A stretch of 64,000 nt of DNA from an uncultured Nocardiaceae bacterium (GCA_936936565.1 CAKZIX010000030.1:1-64000); one strand, 5' to 3'; counted from the stretch's first letter, positions 50,919-60,337 are shown. Notes: generated by a model from the letters alone, not told the origin. Translations and numbers: made by a program.

Positions 50919-51186
50919 GCGTTTGGTGCGGAAGAGACCATAGCAGGACCCGGAGCCGGAAGTGAAATCGCCTATGACGACAACCACCCTGCTCGGTGGT
51001 AACAAACTCTGGCCCAGGTCCCGATCCCTCGGTGGGACAACCGAATCGAGACCGAGCGAAGTGGATCGGGAGCCCGTGTGCTGGCAGAATGGCAAGGCAC
51101 ACGGTCTCGACACACTGATGTGACTTCACGACGACGCTGGTCGGTTTCGGACGGTGCAACAACTGGCGAACGTGACGGGAGTACTC

Positions 51187-52398
51187 ATGTGGGGCAACGG
51201 CAGTAGCGGACGACATCGGCCCGCCGCGGTGGCGGCGGTAGTCATGGTCGCCGTGCTTGCGCTGTCGGCATGCACGATCGGCGCCGACGAGGCCAAGGGT
51301 CCGCACGCGCCGATCGATTCGAACCCGGTCAGCGAGATGATCAAGCCCAAGCTCGTGGCCTCGGTCAAGGACGGCGAGGTCGGGGTGTCGCCGGCGCTGC
51401 CGGTGTCGGTCAACGTCACCGACGGCCGGCTCGGCAAGGTCACCTTGTTCACGCCCGACAACACGCCGGTCGCGGCGCAGCCGGGCCCGGACGGCCGCAG
51501 CTGGGCCACCACGGAGCCGCTCGGTTACAACCGCACATACCGGCTCGAGGTGCACGCCCGCGGGCTCGGCGGCGCGATGGTGTCCACGCTGAAGTTCACC
51601 ACCAGCGCGCCGGGGAACTTGACGAAGCCGTATTTGAACCCGGGCGACAACGAGGTGGTCGGTGTCGCGCAGCCGGTCGCGATCCAGTTCGACGAGTCCA
51701 TTCCGGATCGCCTGGCCGCGCAGAAGGCCATCGAGGTCAAGACGGAACCTCCGGTCGAGGGCGCGTTCTACTGGCTGAGCAACCGTGAGGTGCGCTGGCG
51801 GCCGGAGACGTTCTGGGCGCCGGGCACGAAGGTGAGCGTCAAGGTCAACGTGTACGGCCGGGATCTGGGCGCCGGTCTGTTCGGCACCGAGGACATCTCG
51901 ACGCAGTTCACCATCGGCGATGCGCAGATTTTCACCGCCGACGACAACACCCACCAGGTCACAGTCACCCGCAACGGTCAGGTGGTCCGCACGATGCCGA
52001 CGTCGATGGGCAAAGACAGCACGCCCACGCTCAACGGCGTCTACATCGTTGCCGACAAGCACGACAAGATCATCATGGACTCGTCGACGTACGGCGTCGC
52101 GGTCAATTCACCCGACGGCTACCGCACGCCCGTCGACTACGCCACCCGCATCTCCTACAGCGGCATCTTCTTCCACTCGGCGCCGTGGTCGCTGGGCCAG
52201 CAGGGCAACTCGAACGCCAGCCACGGCTGCCTGAACCTCAGTCCGGACAATGCCCTGTGGGTGCTGAACAACGCCAAGAAGGGCGATCCGACGATCATCA
52301 AGAACACCGTCGGCGGCACGCTGTCGGGCACCGACGGTCTGGGGGACTGGAACGTCCCGTGGAGCGTGTGGAAGGCCGGCAACGCCAACGCGCAGTAG
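51187..52398 (+). CDS. L,D-transpeptidase lipoprotein (LdtMt2/LdtB-like)
   Basis: A 403-residue cell-wall enzyme that makes 3-3 peptidoglycan cross-links outside the membrane. A lipoprotein signal ends in LSAC (Cys29). Two Ig-like domains follow (about 60-245), then the YkuD catalytic domain with the HSAP...SHGCLNLS active site (His346, Cys348). ATG 51187 follows GGGAG. It resembles mycobacterial LdtB/LppS and lies in the same neighbourhood as orn and tRNA-His. The 3' end has a perfect 15-bp hairpin. Confidence 0.93.
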   Translation: MWGNGSSGRHRPAAVAAVVMVAVLALSACTIGADEAKGPHAPIDSNPVSEMIKPKLVASVKDGEVGVSPALPVSVNVTDGRLGKVTLFTPDNTPVAAQPGPDGRSWATTEPLGYNRTYRLEVHARGLGGAMVSTLKFTTSAPGNLTKPYLNPGDNEVVGVAQPVAIQFDESIPDRLAAQKAIEVKTEPPVEGAFYWLSNREVRWRPETFWAPGTKVSVKVNVYGRDLGAGLFGTEDISTQFTIGDAQIFTADDNTHQVTVTRNGQVVRTMPTSMGKDSTPTLNGVYIVADKHDKIIMDSSTYGVAVNSPDGYRTPVDYATRISYSGIFFHSAPWSLGQQGNSNASHGCLNLSPDNALWVLNNAKKGDPTIIKNTVGGTLSGTDGLGDWNVPWSVWKAGNANAQ

Positions 52399-52400
52399 CC

Positions 52401-52447
52401 CGAACGGGTGGTTATAGGTGTCCATCGCACCGATAACCACCCGTTCG
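52401..52447 (+). terminator. Hairpin terminator after the L,D-transpeptidase gene
   Basis: CGAACGGGTGGTTAT (52401-52415) pairs perfectly with ATAACCACCCGTTCG (52433-52447); the 17-base loop contains a further GGTG/CACC pairing. It begins 2 bases after the stop codon. Confidence 0.8.
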
Positions 52448-52465
52448 CGCAATCGGGAGAAACAA

Positions 52466-52499
52466 CAGAAGGGCGGTCCCAACCGGGACCGCCCTTCTG
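52466..52499 (-). terminator. Terminator downstream of tRNA-His
   Basis: CAGAAGGGCGGTCCC (52466-52480) pairs with GGGACCGCCCTTCTG (52485-52499), loop AACC, 9 bases past the tRNA-His 3' end on the minus strand. Confidence 0.85.
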
Positions 52500-52508
52500 C
52501 TTCTTCCG

Positions 52509-52582
52509 GGTGACCGACGGGACTCGAACCCGCGACAGCCAGGATCACAACCTGGTGCTCTACCAACTGAACTACGGTCACC
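52509..52582 (-). tRNA. tRNA-His (anticodon GTG)
   Basis: Minus-strand 74-mer with the extra encoded G-1 and discriminator C73 that identify tRNA-His. The acceptor stem is GTGACCG/CGGTCAC, the anticodon stem CCAGG/CCTGG holds loop TTGTGAT (anticodon GTG), and the T arm is GGTTCGAGTCC. CCA is not encoded. Confidence 0.96.
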
Positions 52583-52635
52583 ATCACGCTGGAGAACCAG
52601 CGCGGTAGATCATAACGTGCCGATGCGCGCGGGGT

Positions 52636-53247
52636 CTAATCGGCCTCGGGTACCGGCCCGAGCTCGGCGGCGATCAGCGCGATGTCGGCCGACGTCGGCC
52701 CCGGGTGCGGGACGAATGCGGTGCGGCGGTAGTACTCGAGTTCCCGGATGGATTCGCGGATGTCGGCCAGCGCGCGGTGTGAGAGCCCCTTCTCGGGCTG
52801 GCCGAAGTAGATGCGCGGATACCAGCGCCGGCACAGTTCTTTGATGGAACTGACGTCGATCATCCGGTAGTGCAGGTACGCGTCGAGTTTCGGCAGGTCG
52901 CGGGCGATGAAGCTGCGGTCGGTGGCAATCGAGTTGCCCGCCAGCGGCACGGTGCCCGAGACGGGCACGTGCTTGCGAATGTAGGCGAGGATCTGTTCCT
53001 CGGCCTGCGCCAGCGTGACGGTGGAGCGGCGCACCTCGTCGGTGAGCCCGGACTTGCGGTGCATCTCGGCGACCACCGGGGGCATCTGCGCCAGCGCGAG
53101 CTCGTCGCAGTGGATGACAATGTCCACTCCGTCGCCGAGCACGTTGAGCTCGCTGTCGGTGACGAGGACTGCGACCTCGATGAGCTTGTCCTGGTCGAGG
53201 CGAAGCCCGGTCATCTCACAGTCGATCCACACAAGTTTGTCCTGCAC
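52636..53247 (-). CDS. orn: Oligoribonuclease
   Basis: A 203-residue DEDDh 3'-5' exoribonuclease that degrades short RNAs and pGpG to mononucleotides. Exo I is WIDCEMTGLRLDQDKLIEVA (Asp9, Glu11); SHRALADIRES carries the catalytic His and Asp of Exo III. It lies just upstream of tRNA-His on the same strand, as in mycobacteria, where orn, hisT and the neighbouring HerA-like and cmrA genes are also close. Confidence 0.96.
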   Translation of the reverse strand: MQDKLVWIDCEMTGLRLDQDKLIEVAVLVTDSELNVLGDGVDIVIHCDELALAQMPPVVAEMHRKSGLTDEVRRSTVTLAQAEEQILAYIRKHVPVSGTVPLAGNSIATDRSFIARDLPKLDAYLHYRMIDVSSIKELCRRWYPRIYFGQPEKGLSHRALADIRESIRELEYYRRTAFVPHPGPTSADIALIAAELGPVPEAD

Positions 53248-53300
53248 AGAGACAGCGTAATCCGCGCGAATTCCGGGTCAGCGGACCTACCATTGCATGT

Positions 53301-53315
53301 AGTAGCACTGCTACT
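53301..53315 (+). promoter_or_regulatory. Palindromic operator before the ABC-XRE operon
   Basis: AGTAGCA-C-TGCTACT is a perfect 15-bp palindrome 37 bases before the ABC ATPase start. The small XRE regulator at the end of this operon is the natural candidate to bind it. Confidence 0.5.
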
Positions 53316-53351
53316 GTTCAGGGGACTCATTGGACGGATCGGAGAACATCC

Positions 53352-54278
53352 ATGACATCCGCGATCGCGGTGACGGACCTGCGCATGAGTTACGGCGACA
53401 ACGATGTCCTCACGGGGGTCGATTTCGTCGCACACAGGGGTGAGGTGCTGGTGCTGCTCGGCCCGAACGGCGCCGGCAAGACGACGACGATCGAAATCCT
53501 CGAGGGCTTCCGTACCCGCACCGCCGGCCAGGTCAGCGTGCTCGACACGGATCCGGCCCAGGGCGACGAGGCGTGGCGAGCGCGCGTCGGGGTCGTGCTG
53601 CAGTCGTGGCGAGACCATGCGAAGTGGGGCGTTCGCGAACTCCTCGAACATCTCGGGCGCTACTACGCCCCGTACAGCACTGCGGCGATTCCGCGGCCGT
53701 GGGATGCGGACGATCTCATCGCGGCCGTCGGCCTCACCGAGCACGCGCACAAGAAACTCAAGAACCTTTCCGGTGGCCAGCGCCGCCGCATGGACGTCGC
53801 GATCGGCATCGTCGGTCGGCCGGAGGTGCTGTTTCTCGACGAGCCGACAGCGGGCTTCGATCCGCAGGCGCGCCGCGAATTTCACGATCTGATCCACCGG
53901 CTGTCGGACTCGGACACGACGATCCTGCTGACAACCCACGATCTGGACGAGGCCGAGAAGCTTGCCGATCGGATCCTGGTCCTCGCCGGTGGGCGCATCA
54001 TCGCCGCCGGATCGGCCGACGAACTGTCGCGGCGCATGTCCACCGAGGCCGAGGTCCGGTGGACTCGCGATGGGCAACGATTCGTACACGCCACCACCGA
54101 CGCGACGACGTTCGTGCGCGAACTCTTCGCCGAGTACGGCGCCGAGGTCGGCGATCTCGAGGTACGCCGCGCCAGTCTGGAAGACACGTACATGAAGCTC
54201 GTGCAAGCCGTCGAATCCGGTCGAGCCAACGAAGACAACGTGATTCGCGCATTCGACAACGAGGTGGCAGCGAAATGA
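53352..54278 (+). CDS. ABC transporter ATPase
   Basis: A 308-residue ATPase with Walker A LLGPNGAGKTTT (36-47), signature LSGGQRRRMDVA and Walker B VLFLDEPTAGFDP. The C-terminal extension (LEVRRASLEDTYMKLVQA) is of the ABC-2 exporter type. Its stop overlaps the permease ATG (ATGA). It likely exports a drug, lipid or bacteriocin-like compound. Confidence 0.93.
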   Translation: MTSAIAVTDLRMSYGDNDVLTGVDFVAHRGEVLVLLGPNGAGKTTTIEILEGFRTRTAGQVSVLDTDPAQGDEAWRARVGVVLQSWRDHAKWGVRELLEHLGRYYAPYSTAAIPRPWDADDLIAAVGLTEHAHKKLKNLSGGQRRRMDVAIGIVGRPEVLFLDEPTAGFDPQARREFHDLIHRLSDSDTTILLTTHDLDEAEKLADRILVLAGGRIIAAGSADELSRRMSTEAEVRWTRDGQRFVHATTDATTFVRELFAEYGAEVGDLEVRRASLEDTYMKLVQAVESGRANEDNVIRAFDNEVAAK

Positions 54279-55126
54279 ACCCCACTGGCAACGCGGTCAA
54301 TGCGGGCCTGCGGCGCGGCTGGATCGAGTTTCGGCAGACGCTGACAAATGGTCAGGACCTGTGGAACTACCTGTTTCTGCCGATCGTCACGGTGGTCGTG
54401 CTGTTTTTGATGGACGACGCCAAGGTGCCCGGCACCGACTTCTCCCTCGGGGCGAACACCCTGCCGGGCATCCTCGGAATGTCGGTCGTGTTCAGCGGCA
54501 TGATGGGTGCCGCCGCGTCGCTCACCGTGGACCGTGAAGACGGAACGCTGTTGCGGGCCAAGGCAACTCCGAACGGCATGATCGGTTATCTGGTCGGGCG
54601 CACCACGAACTTGGCGATCGCGACAATCGCCGGTCTACTGATCATTCTGATACCGGGCGTGCTCATGTACGACAGCCTCGAGCCAGGCGGGCCCGCAAAG
54701 TGGTTGGCGCTGTTCGGAATTGTCGTCCTGGCGCTGCTGGCGACCTTGCCGGTGGGCGCGGTCATCGGCTCGCTCGGCGCCAACCCGGCGAACATCGGGC
54801 TGCTGATGCTGCCGATCATGGCGATGGTCGGCATCTCCGGAATCTTCTATCCCATAACGGCTTTGCCGGGCTGGCTGGAGTTCGTCGGGCAGTTGTTCCC
54901 GATGTACTGGGCCGGCCTGGGCATGCGTTGGGCGCTGCTGCCCGATGCGATGGTCGCCGCGGAACTCGGCGGCTCGTGGCGGCATCTGGAAATGGTTGCG
55001 GTGCTTGGCGTGTGGTCGATCATCGGTTTCGCGCTGGCGCCGATCATCCTGCGCCGCATGGCTCGTCGGGAATCCGGGTCGAATCTCGCGGCGCGGCGCC
55101 AGCGCGCGATGCAGCGTGTGAGCTAG
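54275..55126 (+). CDS. ABC-2 type permease
   Basis: A 283-residue membrane protein with about six hydrophobic segments (WNYLFLPIVTVVVLFLM, LGMSVVFSGMMGAAASLTVDREDGTLLRAKATP, IATIAGLLIILIPGVLM, LLMLPIMAMVGISGIFYPI). The DREDGTLLRAKATPNGMIGYLVGR stretch is typical of the ABC-2 family. ATG overlaps the ATPase stop; the XRE gene starts directly after its stop. Confidence 0.92.
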   Translation: MNPTGNAVNAGLRRGWIEFRQTLTNGQDLWNYLFLPIVTVVVLFLMDDAKVPGTDFSLGANTLPGILGMSVVFSGMMGAAASLTVDREDGTLLRAKATPNGMIGYLVGRTTNLAIATIAGLLIILIPGVLMYDSLEPGGPAKWLALFGIVVLALLATLPVGAVIGSLGANPANIGLLMLPIMAMVGISGIFYPITALPGWLEFVGQLFPMYWAGLGMRWALLPDAMVAAELGGSWRHLEMVAVLGVWSIIGFALAPIILRRMARRESGSNLAARRQRAMQRVS

Positions 55127-55360
55127 ATGCCCGAGAACATCTACAACCGCATCGCGTTGCTGCGCACCGAGCGTGGCATCTCGCGGCGCGAACTGGCCGA
55201 CGCGCTCGACGTGCACTACCAGACGGTCGGGTACCTCGAACGCGGTGAATACTCGCCGAGCCTGTACCTCGCACTGCGGATCGCGCAGTTCTTCGAAGTG
55301 CCGGTGGAGGTTGTCTTCTCGCTGGACCCGTTCCCGCGAATCGGAGACCGGTCGGCATAG
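55127..55360 (+). CDS. Small XRE-family regulator (YozG/YgzD type)
   Basis: A 77-residue DNA-binding protein. Almost its whole length is one XRE helix-turn-helix (YNRIALLRTERGISRRELADALDVHYQTVGYLERGEYSPSLYLALRIAQFFEV). Short XRE proteins of this kind are usually the last gene of an ABC exporter operon and repress it. Its ATG is contiguous with the permease stop. The likely operator is the AGTAGCA/TGCTACT palindrome at 53301. Confidence 0.9.
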   Translation: MPENIYNRIALLRTERGISRRELADALDVHYQTVGYLERGEYSPSLYLALRIAQFFEVPVEVVFSLDPFPRIGDRSA

Positions 55361-55514
55361 CCGAACGCCGCACGTTGCGACAGTGCTGAACTGCCCCCGC
55401 TCCTGCGTCGCGGGACGTTCACCACTTGTCTCATGTGTTGAATGGTGCGCTCCGCATGCTCCGCGCACTAGTGTCTGGCTGAGCAACTGCCGATTCCCCC
55501 ACCAGGAGACGTGC

Positions 55515-57158
55515 ATGACCACTCCGGACGACAAGCTGGCTGCGGCGCGCAAGGCCGCCGCCGAGGCGCAGGCCGCGCTGGAAGCTGCCGAAAAGGAAGC
55601 CGCGGCCCAGGCCGCGCCGCCCGCCCAGGCCGGCGGTTCGGACAAGGCCAAAGCCATTGCCGCAGGCTACGTCTCGGAACGGGCCGCGCTCGAACTGGGC
55701 ACCGTCGTCGTCGACGGCACGGTGGATCCGCAGGCCGGAGTTCGGATCCCACTGGCCACCCTGAACCGCCACGGGCTCGTCGCGGGGGCCACCGGCACCG
55801 GAAAGACGAAGACGCTGCAGGGCATCGCCGAGCAACTCTCGCGCGCCGGCGTGCCGGTCGTGATGGCCGACGTGAAGGGCGACGTGTCCGGCCTGTCCGC
55901 GCCCGGCGAGGACAACGAGAAGATCAAGGCCCGCGCGGCGGACACGGGGATGTCGGACTGGGCGCCGGCCGGCTTCCCGGTGGAATTCGTCTCGCTCGGC
56001 ACCGGCGGCATCGGCATCCCGATCCGCGCGACGATCACCTCGTTCGGGCCGATCTTGTTGTCGAAGGTGTTGGGGCTCAACGAAACCCAGGAATCCACGC
56101 TCGGGCTGATCTTCCACTGGGCCGACAGCCAGGGCCTGGCCCTGCTCGATCTGAAAGATCTGCGCGCGGTCATCGCGCACCTGACCTCCGACGAGGGCAA
56201 GGCCGACCTCAAGGGCATCGGCGGCGTCTCGAGCGCCACCGCGGGCGTCATCCTCCGCGCGATCGTCAACCTCGAGGCCGCCGGTGGCGACACGTTCTTC
56301 GGCGAGCCCGAGATCGACACCAACGATCTGCTGCGTACCGTCGGCGGTCAGGGCATGATCACTCTGTTCGAGCTGGGCGCCCAGGCCGCCAACCCGGTCA
56401 TGTTCTCCACATTCCTCATGTGGGTACTGGCCGACCTGTTCCAGACGCTGCCCGAGGTCGGCGACGTCGACAAGCCGAAGCTGGTGTTCTTCTTCGACGA
56501 GGCGCACCTGCTGTTCGCCGACGCGTCCAAGGCGTTCCTCGACCAGGTCGAGCAGACCGTGAAGCTGATCCGCTCCAAGGGCGTCGGCGTGTTCTTCTGC
56601 ACGCAGCTGCCCACCGACGTGCCCAACGAGGTGCTCAGCCAGCTCGGCGCGCGCATCCAGCATGCGCTGCGGGCCTTCACACCCGACGACCAGAAGGCCC
56701 TGAACAAGACGGTCCGCACGTACCCGAAGACCGACACCTACGACCTGGAGAAGGCGCTCACCTCGCTCGGCATCGGTGAGGCCATCGTGACCGTCCTCTC
56801 GGAAAAGGGTGCGCCGACTCCGGTGGCGTGGACCCGCCTGCGCCCGCCGCGCTCACTGATGGCCACCATCGGGCCCGACGCCATCAAGCAGAAGGCTTCG
56901 GCCAGCCCGCTTTTCGGCAAGTACGGCGAGACCGTCGACCGCGAGTCCGCCTATGAGAAGCTGCACGCCCGGGTGAGCGCACCGGCCGAGCAGCCCGCCG
57001 CCGAGGCGCCCGCCCCCGAGCCGCAGCGCGACGAACCCAGCGCCGCCGAACGGATCATGAAGAACCCCGCCGTGAAGAGCTTCCTGCGCTCGGCGGCCTC
57101 GGCCGCCGGCCGCGAGATCACCCGCAGCATCTTCGGCACGGGCCGCCGCCGACGCTGA
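55515..57158 (+). CDS. HerA-like helicase/ATPase (DUF853)
   Basis: A 547-residue soluble ATPase. After an Ala/Glu-rich N-terminal coiled segment (10-40), Walker A is GATGTGKTKT (91-100) and Walker B is LVFFFDEAHLLF. The Arg finger region TVRTYPKTDTYDLEKAL and PVAWTRLRPPRSLM are DUF853 features. The C-terminal tail is Pro/Ala-rich. ATG 55515 follows AGGAGA. A DUF853 gene sits next to orn and cmrA in M. tuberculosis (Rv2510c, from memory). Confidence 0.9.
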   Translation: MTTPDDKLAAARKAAAEAQAALEAAEKEAAAQAAPPAQAGGSDKAKAIAAGYVSERAALELGTVVVDGTVDPQAGVRIPLATLNRHGLVAGATGTGKTKTLQGIAEQLSRAGVPVVMADVKGDVSGLSAPGEDNEKIKARAADTGMSDWAPAGFPVEFVSLGTGGIGIPIRATITSFGPILLSKVLGLNETQESTLGLIFHWADSQGLALLDLKDLRAVIAHLTSDEGKADLKGIGGVSSATAGVILRAIVNLEAAGGDTFFGEPEIDTNDLLRTVGGQGMITLFELGAQAANPVMFSTFLMWVLADLFQTLPEVGDVDKPKLVFFFDEAHLLFADASKAFLDQVEQTVKLIRSKGVGVFFCTQLPTDVPNEVLSQLGARIQHALRAFTPDDQKALNKTVRTYPKTDTYDLEKALTSLGIGEAIVTVLSEKGAPTPVAWTRLRPPRSLMATIGPDAIKQKASASPLFGKYGETVDRESAYEKLHARVSAPAEQPAAEAPAPEPQRDEPSAAERIMKNPAVKSFLRSAASAAGREITRSIFGTGRRRR

Positions 57159-57314
57159 CGGCCGCAGGCGCCGTCGCCGGTTGCTTGACGGCGGCAGGTA
57201 AGTCACGATCATCGACCAGGCGCACACCTTTTGTGTTTCCGCACAGCTTGTGGGCGCGGAGATCGTGTGCGTCGCGTCAGAAGTTGTGCGGTAGTCGTTG
57301 CACCTGGACCGGTA

Positions 57315-58436
57315 CTAATCGACGGTTGCGATCTGGTCGGGGTAGCGGGTCGGTGCCTTGGCTGCGACGAGCAGGTCGACGGTGCCGCGGTAGTCGCCGT
57401 CGGCGGCACGGTTGTTGCGGTAGCCCCACAATGCGCAGTCCAGGGGCGTCGGTCCGTCGTCCCAGGCACGGTCGGTCAGGTCCGCCCCCCGGTCCACGAG
57501 CAGTCGCACCGTCTCGGTCCGCCCGTGCATTGCGGCCTGGTCGAGCGGGGTGAAGTTGCTCCAGCCGCGGGTGTCGACGGCCAGGCCCGAATCGAGCAGG
57601 TTGGCGACGATCTCGGTGCGCCCCAGCAGCGCGAACTGTCCGAGAATCCACCCGTAGCCGGTGCCGCACGGGTTGCCGAGCGACGGCGGCGGGGCAGCGG
57701 GCAGTTCGGTCGACTCACCCCGCGCGACGGCCAGCACTGCCCGGTCCACGTCGTCGAGTTCGGCTGTGGCGCCGCGACTTTCGAGCAGCTCGTAGGCGGC
57801 CAAGTGGCCACATCGGGCGGCCAGCGCGAGCGGGCGGCGTCCGACGTCCCAGCGGTCCCAAGGGGTGTCGATCTCGGCGCCGGCGTCGAGCAGCAGCGTC
57901 AGGATGTCCAGCCCGCGTCCTCGTGAAATCGCATGGTGCAAACAATGATTCGCGTTCACGCCGACACCGCGTTCCAGGAACCAGCGCAACCCGGCGGCGT
58001 CCTCGAAATCCAGCTTGTGGTTGACCAGATTCTCGAAACCCTTGCGGTACAACAGGTCCAGGATCTCGGTGTCGGACTGCTCGCACGCGTGATAGAACGC
58101 GTCGTCGTCCGGTCGAGCACCGGCGTCGACGAGCAGCCGCAGCAGCGTGGGATCACCGTGATCGACCGCGGCGAACAGGACCGAGGCGATGCCTTCCCCG
58201 CCCCACTCCACGGTGTGCGCGTTCGGATTCGCACCCTCGTCGAGCAGCAGCTTCACGCACGCGCGTACGTCGTCACCGCGACCGGGTCCACGCAACAGCG
58301 TCAGCAGCGGCGCCACCCCGTCGAGTTCGGTGCGTGCCAGCGCAGCGTCGGCGGCGAGTAGCTGCGCGAGCGCCGCCGCATCCGCCGCCCGCAAGGCGGC
58401 CCCGAATTCTTCCGTGGCCTGCGCCGTCGTCTCCAT
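57315..58436 (-). CDS. Ankyrin-repeat protein
   Basis: A 373-residue soluble protein made of about nine ankyrin-like repeats, for example TLLRLLVDAGARPDDDAFYHA, ILTLLLDAGAEIDTPW, PLALAARCGHLAAYELLESRGA and PLDQAAMHGRTETVRLLVDRGADLT. Such repeats mediate protein binding; the partner is unknown. ATG 58436 (METTAQAT) is preferred to an in-frame GTG 18 bases upstream. Confidence 0.9.
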   Translation of the reverse strand: METTAQATEEFGAALRAADAAALAQLLAADAALARTELDGVAPLLTLLRGPGRGDDVRACVKLLLDEGANPNAHTVEWGGEGIASVLFAAVDHGDPTLLRLLVDAGARPDDDAFYHACEQSDTEILDLLYRKGFENLVNHKLDFEDAAGLRWFLERGVGVNANHCLHHAISRGRGLDILTLLLDAGAEIDTPWDRWDVGRRPLALAARCGHLAAYELLESRGATAELDDVDRAVLAVARGESTELPAAPPPSLGNPCGTGYGWILGQFALLGRTEIVANLLDSGLAVDTRGWSNFTPLDQAAMHGRTETVRLLVDRGADLTDRAWDDGPTPLDCALWGYRNNRAADGDYRGTVDLLVAAKAPTRYPDQIATVD

Positions 58437-58546
58437 ACCGCGGACCGTACCCACCTACGATGCGTTCCATGCCGACGCGCCGACAAGCCGTCGCCGACGC
58501 GCCGAGAATCCATCGCCGGCGCGCTGACCACCTCCTGCCGCCCGAC

Positions 58547-58561
58547 TGAAGGTCGCCTTCA
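58547..58561. repeat. TGAAGG-TCG-CCTTCA palindrome 3' of cmrA
   Basis: A member of the same family as 24165-24179 and 4012-4090. A second half-element (ATGAAGGTGAC) follows about 27 bases on, and the stretch between can pair with itself (CTTCATTGCA/TGCATGAAG on the minus strand). It lies in the 3' flank of cmrA. Confidence 0.7.
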
Positions 58562-58597
58562 TGCAGACAGATGCAATGAAGGTGACTCTGACGCCGT

Positions 58598-59395
58598 TCA
58601 GCCTCCGAGCTTGCGATAGAACCGCCCGACAATCGGTGCGACGGCCGCGCGCGGGCTGTAGCCTCCGGCCACCGACATGCCCTTGGAAAGTACACCCGGA
58701 ACCACCCGCATCTTGTTGCGCGACAACGCATCCAGCGACAGGCGCGCGGTGTGTGCGGTGTCGACCCAGAGGAAGTCCGGGACCAGCCGGTCCACCAGCG
58801 ACGGGTCGGCGGGCGCCTCGCCGCGGACCGGACCGGGGGCCAGCAGCGTGACGTGTACGCCGGTGTCTTTGAGCTCGCCGCGCAGCGATTCCGAGAACGT
58901 GTTGGCGAAGGCCTTGGTGGCGGCGTAGGTGGCGTTGAACGGGATCGGCATGTTCCCGGCGGCCGATCCACTGGTCAGAATGCCGCCACCGCCGCGGCGC
59001 AGCATCCCGGGCAGCACGGCGAGGGTGAGATCGTGCACCGCAACGGCATTGAGCTGAACCTGCGCCTGTTCGCCGGTCGCGGGCAGCGCGGACAGCGGTC
59101 CGAAGGTTGCGGTACCCGCGTTGTTGCACAGGATCGCGACGTCGCGTGCGGCCAGCTCGTCGCACAGTGCTTGCCGTGCAGCGGGGCTCGCCAGATCGGC
59201 GACGCGGACTTCGGCGACCACACCGTATTCGGCCGTCAGGCGTGCGGCCAGCGCGCCGAGCACGTCGCCGCTGCGCGCGGTGAGAACCAGTGCGTAGCCG
59301 CGGGCAGCGAGTTCCTCGGCGAGGGCTTTCCCGATCCCTCCGGACGCTCCGGTGACGACGGCGCAATTGGTCGATGACGGCGCGGGCACACTCAC
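58598..59395 (-). CDS. cmrA: Mycolate reductase (CmrA), SDR family
   Basis: A 265-residue NADPH-dependent reductase of the last step of mycolic acid formation, reducing the 3-oxo group of the condensed mycolate. The cofactor loop TGASGGIG is at 15-22 and the active-site YAATKAFANTFSESLRGEL follows NNAGTATFGPLS. SAAGNMPIPFNATY and FLWVDTAHTARLSLDALSRNKMRVVPG match mycobacterial CmrA closely. It adjoins the HerA-like gene as Rv2509 adjoins Rv2510c. Its presence supports a mycolate-producing host. Confidence 0.92.
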   Translation of the reverse strand: MSVPAPSSTNCAVVTGASGGIGKALAEELAARGYALVLTARSGDVLGALAARLTAEYGVVAEVRVADLASPAARQALCDELAARDVAILCNNAGTATFGPLSALPATGEQAQVQLNAVAVHDLTLAVLPGMLRRGGGGILTSGSAAGNMPIPFNATYAATKAFANTFSESLRGELKDTGVHVTLLAPGPVRGEAPADPSLVDRLVPDFLWVDTAHTARLSLDALSRNKMRVVPGVLSKGMSVAGGYSPRAAVAPIVGRFYRKLGG

Positions 59396-59496
59396 GCCCG
59401 GCAGCCTACAAGGGACGCCGCCACAGCCCACGAGTGTGCTGGCAGGGCGGGAAGTTCACGCAGATTCCGCCGTCTCAGCACATTCGGCCGGGACTG

Positions 59497-60207
59497 TCAG
59501 CACTTGACGTTGACCTTCGCGCTCGGCGAGAACGAGACGTGCACGTGGTCGTAGTGGTTCTGAGTCGGGCTGCCGCGGTCTTCCATCATCGACCAGCCGC
59601 CGCCGTCGTTGTAGCGCTGCTGCCAGATGACGTAGGTGACGCCGAGTTCCTTGCGGTGCGCCAGCACGAATTCGGCCAGCGCGGTGCCGACCGCCGGGTT
59701 GGGCATCATGAAGTCCAGCGCGAGCCCGATGGAATGGTCGTCGCCGCCGCCGGCGCGCCCGCGCGCGCCGCCGACGTCCTTCACCTTGAACATGTTCTTC
59801 AGGAAGTTTCCGACCTGGGCGACGTGCGGCTTGGTGCCCGAGAGGTTCGATGAGCACGCTTCCTTGAGGAAGTCGGCCAGCTGCGGGCCCGGCGGCGGCA
59901 GCGGTGGGGCCACGTTCACCGCGGGCGGTTCCGGCGCGGGTTGCGCGGCCTGTTGCGGTGCGGCCGTTTCGGGTGCGGGCGCGGCGCTGGAGGTAGACGG
60001 CGACAGCGCGGCCGGGGCGGGCGACTCGCCCCAGGTGGTGACTACCGTCGCTCCGACGAGCGCGACGATCAGCAGCGGTACCGCAAGGACGGCGAACCGC
60101 TTTCCGGGCAGGGCCCGAACTGCGGCCAGTGCCGCGCCCACCAGTGGCGCCAGCGCAAGCTTCGGTCGCTTGCGTGGCGCTGCGTGTTTGCGATGGGCTC
60201 CGGGCAC
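59497..60207 (-). CDS. Secreted protein with ARB-07466-like (M15-type) C-terminal domain
   Basis: A 236-residue exported protein. A basic N-terminus precedes one membrane/signal segment (FAVLAVPLLIVALVGATVVTT, about 38-58), then an Ala/Pro-rich linker. The C-terminal domain has DHSIGLALDFMMP and NHYDHVHVSFSPS, the zinc-ligand-like D...H...HVH pattern of VanY/ARB-07466 folds. It could cleave or bind peptidoglycan peptides, but catalysis is not assured. GTG 60207. Confidence 0.82.
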   Translation of the reverse strand: MPGAHRKHAAPRKRPKLALAPLVGAALAAVRALPGKRFAVLAVPLLIVALVGATVVTTWGESPAPAALSPSTSSAAPAPETAAPQQAAQPAPEPPAVNVAPPLPPPGPQLADFLKEACSSNLSGTKPHVAQVGNFLKNMFKVKDVGGARGRAGGGDDHSIGLALDFMMPNPAVGTALAEFVLAHRKELGVTYVIWQQRYNDGGGWSMMEDRGSPTQNHYDHVHVSFSPSAKVNVKC

Positions 60208-60337
60208 TGTCGTGGATCACCGTCCAGGGTCGGGACAAAGTCGCGCCACACATTACGAGACGGTCGCGGCGATGTCACATCGGGGGTACCGCACGCATCG
60301 GCCGGGCCTCGTTCGAGACCCGGCCGAAACTGTGCGG

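Noticed and set aside
57169..57193. Hairpin after the HerA-like gene as a terminator
   Set aside because: Only a 7-bp stem with an 11-base loop and no T-run; too weak to call in such GC-rich DNA.
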